Made by a program: the position numbers and the translations under genes. The notes below the pieces were generated by a model. The model made no database searches. It worked only from the letters and a program-made list of their open reading frames with translations, and was not told the DNA's origin. Below are positions 17,847 through 31,156 of a stretch of DNA of 52,041 bases, piece by piece; within the stretch, counting starts at the first letter, position 1, and each line of letters opens with the position of its first letter. The DNA is from Roseivivax isoporae LMG 25204. Its GTDB lineage: Bacteria; Pseudomonadota; Alphaproteobacteria; Rhodobacterales; Rhodobacteraceae. Location of the stretch: the NCBI RefSeq assembly GCF_000521865.1, contig NZ_JAME01000034.1, positions 1 to 52,041 of the forward strand, in the 5' to 3' direction.

Positions 17847-19019
17847 ATGCACGCGACCCTCACCGTCCTGGCCCTCTGGGCCGCCGGCCTCGGCGCCGCG
17901 GCGCAGTTCGCGAAGCTTGCCGTGGGATTCGAGGCGCTTGGCGCCGCCTACCCCGAGGCGGGCGCGGCCCTCGGGCTCGCGGTCTCGTCCCTGAGCGTGA
18001 TGGGCCTGATCTTCGGGCTCTCGGGCGGCGTCGCGGTGGCGCGGCTCGGCGCGCGGCGGGCCTTGGTGACGGGCCTGCTCCTCGGGGCGGCGATGTCGGC
18101 GCTGCAGGCGCTGTCGCCGGCGCTGCCGCTCTTCCTCGCCACGCGGGTGGTCGAGGGCGCCTCGCACATCGCCATCGCCATCGCCGCGCCGACCATGATG
18201 GCCGAGCTCGCGGGCGCGCGCCTGCGCCCCGCCGCGATGACGCTCTGGAGCACGTTCTTCGGCGTGGCCTTCGCGCTCGCGGCGCTCGGGGGACCCGCGC
18301 TCATCGCCCGCTACGGCCTGCCCGGCCTCTTCGGGCTGCACGCGGCCTACATGGCCGCGATGGCGGGAGTCCTGGCGGCGCTCCTGCCCGCGATCCCCCG
18401 CGCGCCCGCGGCCGCGACCGGCTCCGGTCAGGGCTGGATCGGCCAGCACGTGGCGCTCTACCGCGCGCCGCACCTGTCGGCACCGGCGCTCGGCTGGCTG
18501 TTCTACACGCTGACCTTCGTCGCGCTCCTGACGCTCCTGCCGCGGGTGATGGGCCCCGAGATGCCACGCTGGCTGCCCGCGGCGCTGCCGCTCGCCTCGA
18601 TCGGCGCAGCTCTGACGGTCGGCACGCTCCTGCTCTCGACGCTGTCCGCAGTCAGCGTGGTGATGGTGAGCTTCGCGCTCTCGGCCGCGGCCGCCCTCGC
18701 CTGGATCGTGACCGGCGGGGCCCCGCCCGTGGCGCTCGCGCTCTTCCTCTGCCTCGGGCTGGTGCAGGCGGCGAGCTTCGCCGCGGTGCCGGAACTCGCG
18801 CGGAGCCCGGCGGAGCGCGCGCTCTCGAACGGCGCCGTGGCGCAGATGGGCAATCTCGGGAACCTGGCGGGAACGCCGCTCATGCTGGCGGCACTCGGTG
18901 CGGGCGGCGGCACCGCGGCACTGGGCCTCGTGCTCGCCGCCTATCTCGCGGGCCTCGCGGTCCATGCCGCGCTGGCCCGCGTGCGGGCTCAGCCCATCTC
19001 GGACAGGCGCGCGACGTAG
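17847..19019 (+). CDS. MFS transporter (390 aa)
   Basis: Major facilitator superfamily transporter with about 12 hydrophobic segments, two six-helix halves and a short central loop around residues 180-205. The first helices contain VLALWAAGLGAAAQFAKLAVGFEAL, and the region after helix 2 has the MFS A-like motif GGVAVARLGARRALVTG. The ATG at 17847 is chosen because GGAG lies 9 bp upstream; an in-frame ATG at 17814 has no such site. The 3' end overlaps ribE by 31 bp in convergent orientation. Substrate unknown. Confidence 0.88.
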   Translation: MHATLTVLALWAAGLGAAAQFAKLAVGFEALGAAYPEAGAALGLAVSSLSVMGLIFGLSGGVAVARLGARRALVTGLLLGAAMSALQALSPALPLFLATRVVEGASHIAIAIAAPTMMAELAGARLRPAAMTLWSTFFGVAFALAALGGPALIARYGLPGLFGLHAAYMAAMAGVLAALLPAIPRAPAAATGSGQGWIGQHVALYRAPHLSAPALGWLFYTLTFVALLTLLPRVMGPEMPRWLPAALPLASIGAALTVGTLLLSTLSAVSVVMVSFALSAAAALAWIVTGGAPPVALALFLCLGLVQAASFAAVPELARSPAERALSNGAVAQMGNLGNLAGTPLMLAALGAGGGTAALGLVLAAYLAGLAVHAALARVRAQPISDRRAT

Positions 19020-19576
19020 CGGGCGAGCGTGTCGATCTCGAGGTTGACGAGGTCGCCCTCCTCGACCGCGCCCCAGGTGGTGACCTGCTTGGTGTGCGGG
19101 ATGAAGTTGATGCCGAAGGTCGTGCCGTCGACCTCGTTCACCGTCAGCGACGTGCCGTTCAGCGCCACCGACCCCTTGGGCGCGATGAACCGCGCCAGCG
19201 CCTCGGGCGCGCGCAGCGTCACGCGGGTGCTGTCGCCCTCGTCGCGGATGCCCACGACCTCGGCGGTGCCGTCCACGTGGCCCGACACGATGTGCCCGCC
19301 CAGCTCGTCGCCCACCTTCAGGGCGCGCTCGAGATTCACTCGGTAGCCCACGCTCCACGCGCCGAGATTGCTCTTCGACACGGTCTCGGCGCTGATCTCG
19401 ACGTCGAACCAGTCGGCGCCGGTGCGCACCACGGTCAGGCAGACTCCGTCGCAGGCGATCGACGCGCCCAGATCGACCGTGCGGGTGTCGTAGGCGGTCT
19501 GGATGCGCGCGCGCAGGTCGCCCCGCTGCTCCAGCTCGCGGATCTCTCCCACGTCGGTCACAATTCCGGTAAACAT
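18989..19576 (-). CDS. ribE: Riboflavin synthase, alpha subunit type (195 aa)
   Basis: Dismutates two 6,7-dimethyl-8-ribityllumazines to riboflavin. The N-terminus MFTGIVTDVGEI is diagnostic, and two lumazine-binding repeats are visible (about 1-95 and 96-190), the second beginning near GGHIVSGHVDGTAEV. The ATG at 19576 fits the family; an upstream in-frame ATG adds only 7 residues. No FMN riboswitch was recognised in the 157 bp before it. ribD lies about 4.9 kb away beyond the capsule genes on the same strand. Confidence 0.96.
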   Translation of the reverse strand: MFTGIVTDVGEIRELEQRGDLRARIQTAYDTRTVDLGASIACDGVCLTVVRTGADWFDVEISAETVSKSNLGAWSVGYRVNLERALKVGDELGGHIVSGHVDGTAEVVGIRDEGDSTRVTLRAPEALARFIAPKGSVALNGTSLTVNEVDGTTFGINFIPHTKQVTTWGAVEEGDLVNLEIDTLARYVARLSEMG

Positions 19577-19733
19577 GTTCTGCAGCCCTTTCCGCATCCT
19601 GAACCGGTGCCGGCCCGCGGCTCGTCCCGGCCGGTCCGAAGGCCCTGCATCGGACCGCCGCGCCGGGCCTTAATTTGGTCGAACTCCGCCGCTAGGCTGC
19701 CCCCTCGGACGCCACGGGAGATAGACGGGTCGC

Positions 19734-21026
19734 ATGGGCAAGGCAACCGGAGAGAGACGGGTTTTTCTGTTCCTCCAGGGACCGCACGGCCCGTTCTTCA
19801 ACCGCCTTGGCGCCATGCTGCGCAAGACCGGCGCCGAGGTCTGGCGCGTGGGCTTCAACGCCGGCGACCGCGCCTTCTGGTTCCATCCGCAAAGCTACAT
19901 TCCCTATCACGGACCTGCCGAAGACTGGCCCGCGGCGCTCGAGGAGCTGCTCGAGACGCGGGGCGTCACCGATCTGGTGCTCTACGGCGACACCCGGCCC
20001 GTGCACGGCGCGGCGGTCGAGGCCGCCCGCGCCCGCGGCCTCCGGGTGCACGTCTTCGAGGAAGGCTACATGCGGCCCTACTGGGTCACCTACGAGCGCG
20101 GCGGCGCGAACGGGCATTCGCGGCTCATGCACATGTCCGTGACCGAGATGCAGGAGGCGCTGCGGCTCTCCGACATGGAGGCGCCGCTGCCGCCCGGCCA
20201 CTGGGGCGACATGCGCCACCACATCTTCTACGGCGCGCTCTACCATTTCTTCGTGCTGTTCCGGAACGGCGCCTATCGCAACTTCCGGCCGCACCGGTCG
20301 CTGAGCGTGCTCGACGAGTTCCGCCTCTACCTCAAGCGGCTCCTCCTCATGCCGGCGACGGCCCTCGAGCGCATGGCCGCGACGCTGCGCATCCGCCTCG
20401 GCGGCTTTCCCTACCACCTCGTGCTCCTGCAGCTCGAACACGACGCGAGCTTCCAGAAGCATTCGCCCTTCGCGCGGATCGCCGATTTCCTCGAGGTGGT
20501 GATCGAGGGCTTCGCCAGCGGCGCCCCCGGGCACCACCACCTCGTCGTCAAGGCGCATCCGCTCGAGGATGGCCGCGCCCCCGTGCGCCGCACGATCCGC
20601 GCGCTCGCCCGCGCCCACGGCGTGGCCGACCGCGTGCATTTCGTCCGCGGCGGCAAGCTCGCGCAGCTTCTGAACGACGCGCGCACCGCGGTCACGGTGA
20701 ACTCGACCGCCGGGCAGCAGGTGCTCTGGCGCGGCATCCCGCTCCGCGTCTTCGGCCAGGCGGTCTACGCCAAGCCGGAATTCGTCTCGACCCAGGCCCT
20801 GCCCGAGTTCTTCGCCGAACCCGCGCGCCCCGACAACCGCGCCTACAAGGACTACCGCCGCTACCTGCTCGAGACGAGCCAGCTTCCCGGCGGCTTCTAC
20901 TCGGCGCGCGGCCGCCGGCAGCTCCTGCGGCAGGTCGTGGACATGATGCTCGCCGCCGACGATCCCTACGACGCGCTGCGCCGCGGCACCGCCGCGCCGC
21001 GCCAGCAGCTGCGCGTGGTGACCTGA
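19734..21026 (+). CDS. Capsular polysaccharide biosynthesis protein, KpsS-like (430 aa)
   Basis: KpsS-type proteins add beta-Kdo residues to a lipid anchor to start the linker of group 2-type capsules. Recognisable segments are the N-terminal FLFLQGPHGPFFNRLGAMLR, VFEEGYMRPYWVTYERGG, and the C-terminal TVNSTAGQQVLWRGIPLRVFG. The protein is soluble, with one capsule-synthesis domain, while KpsC at 22378 has two. Length compares well with KpsS (about 390-430). It begins the plus-strand capsule set, divergent from ribE. Confidence 0.92.
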   Translation: MGKATGERRVFLFLQGPHGPFFNRLGAMLRKTGAEVWRVGFNAGDRAFWFHPQSYIPYHGPAEDWPAALEELLETRGVTDLVLYGDTRPVHGAAVEAARARGLRVHVFEEGYMRPYWVTYERGGANGHSRLMHMSVTEMQEALRLSDMEAPLPPGHWGDMRHHIFYGALYHFFVLFRNGAYRNFRPHRSLSVLDEFRLYLKRLLLMPATALERMAATLRIRLGGFPYHLVLLQLEHDASFQKHSPFARIADFLEVVIEGFASGAPGHHHLVVKAHPLEDGRAPVRRTIRALARAHGVADRVHFVRGGKLAQLLNDARTAVTVNSTAGQQVLWRGIPLRVFGQAVYAKPEFVSTQALPEFFAEPARPDNRAYKDYRRYLLETSQLPGGFYSARGRRQLLRQVVDMMLAADDPYDALRRGTAAPRQQLRVVT

Positions 21027-21220
21027 GCCGCCCCCTCCGCAGGGTCAAAGCGAATACCGACACTCCTTTGCCGATCGCGGGTCGAATCGCGGCGCGCCGG
21101 CAACACTCGGGGCCGGGCGCCGTGGCGCAAGACGCGCCGAACCTTCCGCGCGAGCCTTTTCTTGGTAGAGTGTCGAAAAAAGCACCGAGGCAGACAAGAA
21201 CAGGTCGAGGAGACCGAGCA

Positions 21221-22372
21221 GTGAAACGTTCCCCCTCCAAATGGACGCGGGGCATCGCGCTTCTGGTCGCGACGTCCCTTCTGGCGTCCTGCGGCCTGCC
21301 GCGCGTGGGCCCCAACAAGCGCGAGATCTATGCAGGTTCGGTGCAGCGGCAGGGCGACGCCTTCATCGTGTCGGTGAACGACCGCGTGACCCGAGCCACC
21401 GCGGTGGTGCCGGCGCTCGGATTCAGCGACGCCTTCATCAATGCGGGCCAGGTCGGCTCGGACACGATCAGCCCCGGCGACTCGCTGGGCCTGACGATCT
21501 GGGAAAACGTGGATGACGGCCTGCTCGCCGGCGAGGGCGTGAACGCCACCGTGCTCGAGGAGGTGCAGGTCGACGGCGCGGGCTTCATCTTCGTGCCCTA
21601 TGCCGGGCGCATCCGCGCCGCGGGCAACTCGACCGAGGCGGTGCGCCGCATCATCACCGAACGCCTGGGCGACCAGACCCCCGATCCGCAGGTGCAGGTG
21701 CGCCGTCTCGCGGGCGACGGGCAGACCGTGTCCGTGGTGGGCGCGGTGTCGGGCCAAGGCGTCTACCCGATCGAGCGGCCGACGCGCACGCTCGCCTCCA
21801 TGCTCGCCAATGCGGGCGGGCTCGCCATCGAGCCCGAGATCGCGCAGATCAAGGTGCAGCGCGGCGGCCAGACCGGCACGATCTGGTTCCAGGACCTCTA
21901 CGAGAACCCGCATTACGACATCGCGCTCCGCGGCGGCGACAAGATCCTCGTCGAGGAGGACACGCGGTCCTTCACGGCGCTCGGCGCAACCGGCACGCAG
22001 GCGCGGGTGCCGTTTGAGAGCCAGACGATCTCGGCCGTCGAGGCGATCGCGCAGGTGGGCGGGCTCGTTCCGACCGCCTCGGATCCCACGGGCGTCTTCG
22101 TCTTCCGCAACGAACCCGCCGACATCGCCAACCAGGTGCTCGGGCGGAGCGACCTCGTCGGCGCGCAGCGGCTCGTCTACGTGCTGGACCTGACGCGGCC
22201 GAACGGGCTCTTCCATGCCCGAGACTTCGTGATCCGCGACCAGGATCTCGTCTACATCACCGAGGCGCCGTTCACCCAGTTCTCGAAGGTGATCTCCTCG
22301 GTGACGGGCACGCTCGGCACCGTGTCGACGCTGGCGACGACAGCCAACACCGTGTCCGGCAGCGGAAGCTGA
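21221..22372 (+). CDS. Wza-type polysaccharide export lipoprotein (383 aa)
   Basis: Outer-membrane polysaccharide export protein. The start is GTG at 21221, preceded by GAGGAGA. A lipoprotein signal (LLVATSLLASC) puts the acylated Cys near residue 24. The polysaccharide export domain (SPGDSLGLTIWENVDDG, VQVDGAGFIFVPYAGRIRAAG) is followed by SLBB-like repeats, VVGAVSGQGVYPIERPTRTLASML and the second around VPFESQTISAVEAIAQVGGL. It pairs with KpsS and KpsC for capsule assembly. A 194-bp gap upstream suggests a separate promoter. No inner-membrane KpsE/KpsMT genes are in view. Confidence 0.92.
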   Translation: MKRSPSKWTRGIALLVATSLLASCGLPRVGPNKREIYAGSVQRQGDAFIVSVNDRVTRATAVVPALGFSDAFINAGQVGSDTISPGDSLGLTIWENVDDGLLAGEGVNATVLEEVQVDGAGFIFVPYAGRIRAAGNSTEAVRRIITERLGDQTPDPQVQVRRLAGDGQTVSVVGAVSGQGVYPIERPTRTLASMLANAGGLAIEPEIAQIKVQRGGQTGTIWFQDLYENPHYDIALRGGDKILVEEDTRSFTALGATGTQARVPFESQTISAVEAIAQVGGLVPTASDPTGVFVFRNEPADIANQVLGRSDLVGAQRLVYVLDLTRPNGLFHARDFVIRDQDLVYITEAPFTQFSKVISSVTGTLGTVSTLATTANTVSGSGS

Positions 22373-22377
22373 CCACC

Positions 22378-24434
<2,057 letters not shown>

Positions 24435-24438
<4 letters not shown>

Positions 24439-25529
24439 CGGCGCACCCAGCGGTGCAGCACGTCGCCGCCCGCGGGCCGCGTGTCCACGAGCCGGAAGCG
24501 CGGCGCGGCGTCGAGCCGGTCGAGCCCTAGCGCACCGATCGCCGGCTGCCCCTCGGCGCCGATCGCGAGCCCTGCGGTGAAGCCCACCAGTTCGTCCACG
24601 AGGTCGGCCGCAAGCAGCGTCGCGGCAAGCGTGCCGCCACCCTCGCAGAAGACGCGCGTCAGGCCCGCGCCCCCGAGGGCCGCCAGCAGCGCGGCCGGAT
24701 CGAGCTGCCGCCCCTGCAGCGGGCACGGGATCAGCCGCGCGCCGAGCCCCTCCCACGCGCGGCGCGTCTCGGGATGGGCCTCGGGCCCGTGCACCATCCA
24801 GACCGGGACGTCGCGCGCGGTGCGCGCGAGCCGGCCCATGAGCGGCACGTCGAGGAGCCGCGAGGCGACGATGCGCACCGGCTGCATCACCGCGCCGCGG
24901 CCCCGCACGGTCAGGTCGGGATCGTCCGCGCGCGCCGTGCCCGCCCCCACCATCACCGCGTCGTGGCTCGCCCGCAGGCCGTGCACGACCGCGCGCGCGG
25001 CGGGCCCGGTGATCCAGCGGCTCTCGCCGGTCGCGGTGGCGATGCGCCCGTCGAAGCTCGTGGCGAGCTTGAGCGTGACCCGCGGGCGGCCGGTCTCGAT
25101 CCGCATGAAGAAGCCCGCATGATCGCGGGCGGCCTCATCGGCGCCGATGCCGGTGACCACCTCGAGCCCCGCGGCCCGCAACCGGGCAAAGCCGCGCCCC
25201 GACACCCGCGCGTCGGTGTCCTGCATGGGGGCCACGACCCGCGCGATGCCCGCCGCGATCAGCGCATCGGCACAGGGCGGCGTGCGGCCGTGATGCGCGC
25301 AGGGTTCGAGGGAGACGTAGGCCGTGGCGCCCCGCGCCGCGGCGCCCGCGCGTTCGAGCGCCAGCGCCTCGGCGTGCGGACGTCCGCCCGGCTGGGTCCA
25401 GCCGCGGCCGACCACGTGGCCGTCGCGCACGATCACGCAACCCACGGCCGGATTGGGCCAGGTGCGCCCCGCGCCCCGTCGGCCCAGGCGCAGCGCGTGG
25501 GCCATGTGGCGCTGGTCGTCGGCGCTCAC
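24435..25529 (-). CDS. ribD: Bifunctional riboflavin biosynthesis deaminase/reductase RibD (364 aa)
   Basis: Second and third steps of riboflavin synthesis after GTP cyclohydrolase II. The N-terminal deaminase domain has the zinc site His52 and Glu54 in [11 protein letters not shown], with Cys77 and Cys86 in [11 protein letters not shown]. The C-terminal reductase domain has [21 protein letters not shown] and [13 protein letters not shown]. The start is GTG at 25529, overlapping the nrdR stop (GTGA), so the two are translationally coupled. Length is normal. Confidence 0.97.
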
Positions 25530-25993
25530 TTCTCGGCGGCGGCGTCGGGACGCAGTTCGCTGACGAACCGGTCGAAATCGTCGGCGGCCTGGAAGTTCTT
25601 GTAGACGCTCGCGAACCGCACGTAGGCGACGGTGTCGATCCGGGCCAGCGCCTCCATCACGATCTCGCCGATCTGCTTGGACGGGATGTCGGTCTCGCCC
25701 ATGGATTCGAGGCGCCGCACGATCCCCGAGATCATCTGGTCGATTCGCTCGGGATCCACCGGGCGTTTCTGCATGGCGATGCGGATCGAGCGCTCGAGCT
25801 TGTCGCGGTCGAAATCCTCGCGCCGGCCGTTCGACTTGATGACGACGAGGTCCCGGAGCTGCACGCGTTCATAGGTGGTGAAGCGGCCGCCGCAGGCCGG
25901 GCAGAACCGCCGGCGGCGGATCGACACGTGGTCCTCCGCGGGTCGCGAATCCTTCACCTGCGTGTCGATGTTTCCGCAAAACGGGCAGCGCAT
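25526..25993 (-). CDS. nrdR: Transcriptional repressor NrdR (155 aa)
   Basis: ATP/dATP-sensing repressor of ribonucleotide reductase genes. The N-terminal zinc ribbon is formed by Cys3, Cys6, Cys31 and Cys34 ([23 protein letters not shown]). The ATP-cone domain follows (about 45-135, [19 protein letters not shown]). The ATG at 25993 gives the universal MRCPFCG start. It is co-transcribed with ribD, the usual arrangement. A perfect DnaA box lies 73 bp upstream. Confidence 0.97.
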   Translation of the reverse strand: MRCPFCGNIDTQVKDSRPAEDHVSIRRRRFCPACGGRFTTYERVQLRDLVVIKSNGRREDFDRDKLERSIRIAMQKRPVDPERIDQMISGIVRRLESMGETDIPSKQIGEIVMEALARIDTVAYVRFASVYKNFQAADDFDRFVSELRPDAAAEK

Positions 25994-26065
25994 CTGGCCT
26001 GTCTCCCCCTCGTCTGGTCGTGGCCGCGGACCGCGCGTCCTGACGGCGATGGGGTGCCGCCCCAT

Positions 26066-26074
26066 TTATCCACA
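26066..26074. promoter_or_regulatory. Perfect DnaA box TTATCCACA upstream of nrdR
   Basis: The nonamer TTATCCACA equals the DnaA-box consensus. It lies in the nrdR promoter region, next to an A/T-richer stretch (ACTATAG). DnaA is known to regulate ribonucleotide reductase genes in some bacteria. Only one box was seen, so an origin is not implied. Confidence 0.35.
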
Positions 26075-26150
26075 GCCACTATAGGGGGTCTGCCAGAAAT
26101 TGGGTAGGGGTCAAATCCTGTCGCAAGATGCGGGGCATGCGGAGAAAAGG

Positions 26151-26570
26151 TCAGGCAGCGAGGTGCGCCACCACCTCGCGCCGGTGCCGCGCGTCACGAT
26201 GTTCGAAGAGGTAGATGCCCTGCCAGGTGCCGAGCGCCATGCGCCCGCCCGTCACCGGGATCGACAGCGACACCGGCAGGAGCGCGGCCTTGATGTGGCC
26301 CGGCATGTCGTCCGGCCCCTCGTAGGTGTGGGTGAGGTAGGACATGGACGGATCCGTGGTCGGCGGCACCAGCCGGCCGAGCCATGCGAGGAGATCCGCG
26401 CGCACCTCGGGATCGGCGTTCTCCTGGATCAGGAGGCTCGCCGAGGTGTGGCGCAGGAACAGCGTCAGGAGGCCCTCGCCCGTGCCTGACCCGCGGACCC
26501 AGCCCGCGATCTCGCCGGTGATCTCGGTCAGCCCCTGCCCGCGGGTCTCGAACGTGAAGGTGGTCTGCAT
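26151..26570 (-). CDS. YjbQ/UPF0047-family protein, secondary thiamine-phosphate synthase-like (139 aa)
   Basis: Members have weak thiamine-phosphate synthase activity in vitro; the physiological role is unclear. Family landmarks are [45 protein letters not shown] and [14 protein letters not shown], carrying the conserved His residues. The protein is soluble with no signal. The ATG at 26570 gives the standard length, with GGAGCA upstream. It is divergent from the hydrolase at 26724. Confidence 0.92.
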   Translation of the reverse strand: MQTTFTFETRGQGLTEITGEIAGWVRGSGTGEGLLTLFLRHTSASLLIQENADPEVRADLLAWLGRLVPPTTDPSMSYLTHTYEGPDDMPGHIKAALLPVSLSIPVTGGRMALGTWQGIYLFEHRDARHRREVVAHLAA

Positions 26571-26723
26571 GGCGTGCTCCTTTCCCCCGACCGAAACGCG
26601 GTGACGCGCCCGGGTCAAGCGCGACGCATCACAGCTGCGCCATCACGCCGGACCGTCACGCCGCGCGTGCTACCCTTCGCCAGGGCGCGCGGCGGGCGCG
26701 CCACCGGGAAAAGGGAGCGACAG

Positions 26724-27629
26724 ATGAACGACATGACCCCCAAGCGGCGCATGACCGCGGCGGATTTCCATCCCGAGCTGCTCGAGCTCTACGACTTCTA
26801 CGCCCATGGCCACATCTCCAAGCGGCAGTTCCTCGAACGTGCCGGCAAGTTCGCGGTGGGCACCGTCACCGCGGCGGCGCTTCTCGACATGCTGCTGCCG
26901 AACTACGCGCTGGCGGAACAGGTGTCGTTCAACGATCCCGACATCGTGCCCGAATACATCACCTATCCCTCGCCCGACGGGCATGGCGAGGTGCGCGGCT
27001 ACCTCGTGATGCCGGCGAACGCCTCGGGACCGCTGCCCGGCGTCGTCGTGGTGCACGAGAACCGCGGGCTCAATCCCTACATCGAGGACGTGGCGCGCCG
27101 GCTGGCCAAGGACGGGTTCGTGGCGCTTGCGCCCGACGGCCTGACGAGCGTTGGAGGCTATCCGGGCAACGACGCCGAGGGCCGCGCGCTGCAGCAGAGC
27201 GTCGATCCGGAGAAGCTGATGAACGACTTCTTCGCCGCCTACGAGTTCCTGAGCGGACACGCGGCGACGACGGGCCGCATCGGCTGCACCGGGTTCTGCT
27301 ATGGTGGCGGCGTGTGCAACGCGATGGCGGTGGCCTATCCCGAGCTCGGCGCGTCGGTGCCGTTCTATGGACGGCAGGCGGCGGCGGAGGACGTGCCGAA
27401 TATCGAGGCGCCGCTCCTCCTGCACTACGCAGAGCTCGACGAGCGGATCAACGAGGGCTGGCCGGCCTATGAGGCGGCGCTGCAGGAGCACGGTAAGGCC
27501 TACACCGCCCACATCTATCCCGGCGTGAACCACGGCTTCCACAACGACTCGACCCCGCGCTACGACGAGGACGCGGCGACGCTCGCGTGGGACCGCACGA
27601 TCGCGTTCTTCCGCGAGCACCTCGGCTGA
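26724..27629 (+). CDS. Exported dienelactone hydrolase-family protein (301 aa)
   Basis: Alpha/beta hydrolase of the dienelactone hydrolase family with the Cys-Asp-His triad visible: Cys192 in [10 protein letters not shown], Asp239 in YAELDERIN and His270 in NHGFHND. An N-terminal extension of about 65 residues carries a Tat-like motif SKRQFLERA (31-39; Lys replaces the first Arg), a hydrophobic segment [16 protein letters not shown] and a likely cleavage site ALA before EQ. It is therefore probably exported folded. Start ATG 26724 with AAAGGGAG upstream. Substrate unknown. Confidence 0.9.
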   Translation: MNDMTPKRRMTAADFHPELLELYDFYAHGHISKRQFLERAGKFAVGTVTAAALLDMLLPNYALAEQVSFNDPDIVPEYITYPSPDGHGEVRGYLVMPANASGPLPGVVVVHENRGLNPYIEDVARRLAKDGFVALAPDGLTSVGGYPGNDAEGRALQQSVDPEKLMNDFFAAYEFLSGHAATTGRIGCTGFCYGGGVCNAMAVAYPELGASVPFYGRQAAAEDVPNIEAPLLLHYAELDERINEGWPAYEAALQEHGKAYTAHIYPGVNHGFHNDSTPRYDEDAATLAWDRTIAFFREHLG

Positions 27630-27641
27630 GAAGCGGGCCGG

Positions 27642-27917
27642 TCAGGCGTCGCTGACGGCCACGCACTGGACCTGCGGCAGATCGGACGCCCGGTCGAAGA
27701 AGAGCGGCGAGCCATTGTCGGCAACGGCAGGGGTCGCCGCCACCTGCGCGAGCGTCTCGCGGCATTCGGCCAGTTCATGGGGCGCCACCTCGATTGTGAC
27801 GATGCCGGGCTCGGCGGGACCAAGGACATCGGTCGCGGCGAGCGATGCGGCGGCGGCGCAGATCAGTGCGGCAGAGGCCAGTGCGACGCGGCGCAGGGAG
27901 GAAGTTTTCTGTGTCAT
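27642..27917 (-). CDS. Small secreted hypothetical protein (91 aa)
   Basis: The N-terminus MTQKTSSLRRVALASAALICAAAASLA is a clear signal peptide with cleavage near residue 27. The mature 64 residues contain two Cys (AECRET, VQCVAV), possibly a disulfide. No family is recognised. It is convergent with the hydrolase gene, 12 bp from its stop, and divergent from the SDR gene. Confidence 0.7.
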   Translation of the reverse strand: MTQKTSSLRRVALASAALICAAAASLAATDVLGPAEPGIVTIEVAPHELAECRETLAQVAATPAVADNGSPLFFDRASDLPQVQCVAVSDA

Positions 27918-28074
27918 GTCAACATGCAAACTGCGGGAGCGGCAAAAAGGTTTCCCGCATTGTTGCAAAGCCGCGTGAACGATCCGTTGACGGCACCGCG
28001 ATTTCCCCTGCAACCGCGCGCGCTCGCGGGGCGTTGGGCGCAGACCATCGAAACGATCAGGGGAAGGAAACCAA

Positions 28075-28749
28075 ATGTCCCGAACACTCTTCATCACCGG
28101 CGCGTCCTCCGGCATCGGCGCGGCGACAGCCCGCGCGGCGGTCGAGGCCGGCTGGAAGGTCGGGCTCTTCGCGCGATCCGAGGACAAGCTCTCGGCGCTC
28201 GTGGACGAGCTGGGCAGCGACAACGCCGTGGCGATCCCGGGCGACGCGTCGGATTACAATGCGCAGGCCAAGGCGGTGGCGAACCTCGCCGAGGTCTGGG
28301 GCGGCATCGATGCGGCCTTCGCGAACGCGGGCACCGGCCTGTCCGCGGCAGGCACCGAAGCCGGCGACCCCGAGGAATGGGAGCGCATGATCCGCCTCAA
28401 CGTCATGGGCGTCCTCTGGACCGCCAAGGCCGCCATGCCGCACCTGCGCGAACGCAAGGGGCACCTCGTGCTCACCGGCTCGGCCGCCGGGCGCACGCAT
28501 ATCAAGGGTTCGGTCTATTCCGCGTCCAAGTGGTTCGTGCACGGCTACGGCGGCAACCTCGCCGAGGAGATGCGGGAATGGGGCGGGCGCTGCACCGTCG
28601 TCGCGCCCGGCATGGTCGACACGCCGTTCTTCGAGGAGGCCAAGCCCGACAAGCTGCAGCCCGAGGACATCGCGCGGTCGGTCGTCTTCGCGCTCGAGGC
28701 CGACCCGCGGTCGAACGTGCAGGAAATCTTCGTGATGCCGACGCGCTGA
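28075..28749 (+). CDS. SDR-family NAD(P)-dependent oxidoreductase (224 aa)
   Basis: Short-chain dehydrogenase with the cofactor motif TGASSGIG near the N-terminus, NAG in FANAGTG, the catalytic Ser in LTGSAAG, and YSASK with catalytic Tyr and Lys. It is slightly short for the family, with a truncated C-terminal substrate region. Strong ribosome-binding site AGGGGAAGG before the ATG. Substrate unknown. Confidence 0.93.
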   Translation: MSRTLFITGASSGIGAATARAAVEAGWKVGLFARSEDKLSALVDELGSDNAVAIPGDASDYNAQAKAVANLAEVWGGIDAAFANAGTGLSAAGTEAGDPEEWERMIRLNVMGVLWTAKAAMPHLRERKGHLVLTGSAAGRTHIKGSVYSASKWFVHGYGGNLAEEMREWGGRCTVVAPGMVDTPFFEEAKPDKLQPEDIARSVVFALEADPRSNVQEIFVMPTR

Positions 28750-28787
28750 ACGTCGGTACCGCGCGCGCCGGGACACCCAGCGCACCT

Positions 28788-28812
28788 CGCGCGCCGCATG
28801 AAGCGGCGCGCG
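28788..28812. terminator. Bidirectional hairpin between the SDR and HlyU-like genes
   Basis: CGCGCGCCGC (28788-28797) pairs with GCGGCGCGCG (28803-28812) across a 5-nt loop: a perfect 10-bp stem between two convergent genes. No clear T-run on either side. Confidence 0.5.
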
Positions 28813-28842
28813 CAATCGCCTGACAGGATTGGGGAACGGCCG

Positions 28843-29130
28843 TCAGCCGAAGATGCCGTCGCCCTGCTCGTCGATCATCTGGCGCGCCTTGCGCACCGAT
28901 GCCTCGACGGCCTGGTCGCGGTCGTCTAGCGTGTCCGCGCGGATCAGGCGGTGCACCTTTGCCTCGCCGTCCACCACGCGCTCGATCCGGGCCGCGATCC
29001 GCCAGCGACTGCCCTCGGGCATCGGGTCCGGGTGGATGGCGTAGCCCTTGTGATCCACGGGCTCCGCCTCGGTCGCAGCGGCATGCGAGGCCCCGCCGCC
29101 CTTGCCGAAGAGGCGTCCGAACAGCGACAT
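28843..29130 (-). CDS. HlyU-family protein (95 aa)
   Basis: Small protein of the HlyU family, named after a Vibrio transcriptional activator; the role in alphaproteobacteria is not established. Family-type segments are HKGYAIHPDPMPEGSRWRIA and IRADTLDDRDQAVEASVRKA. The first 20 residues (MSLFGRLFGKGGG) are a short amphipathic tag. It starts 11 bp after the rpoD stop on the same strand and is probably co-transcribed with rpoD. Confidence 0.82.
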   Translation of the reverse strand: MSLFGRLFGKGGGASHAAATEAEPVDHKGYAIHPDPMPEGSRWRIAARIERVVDGEAKVHRLIRADTLDDRDQAVEASVRKARQMIDEQGDGIFG

Positions 29131-29141
29131 GGCACGCTCTC

Positions 29142-31121
<1,980 letters not shown>

Positions 31122-31156
31122 GCGATGCTCCTCTGAAGCGCGGTGCCGGTCGCGGC

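Noticed and set aside
19577-19733. FMN riboswitch before ribE
   Set aside because: None of the conserved RFN element blocks could be recognised in this gap.
21058-21175. Inverted pair CGACACTC / GAGTGTCG before the Wza-type gene
   Set aside because: Arms are only 8 bp and about 100 bp apart; could easily be chance. Recorded here only.
26066-26074. Replication origin at the DnaA box
   Set aside because: A single box with no A/T-rich unwinding region or origin-linked genes nearby.
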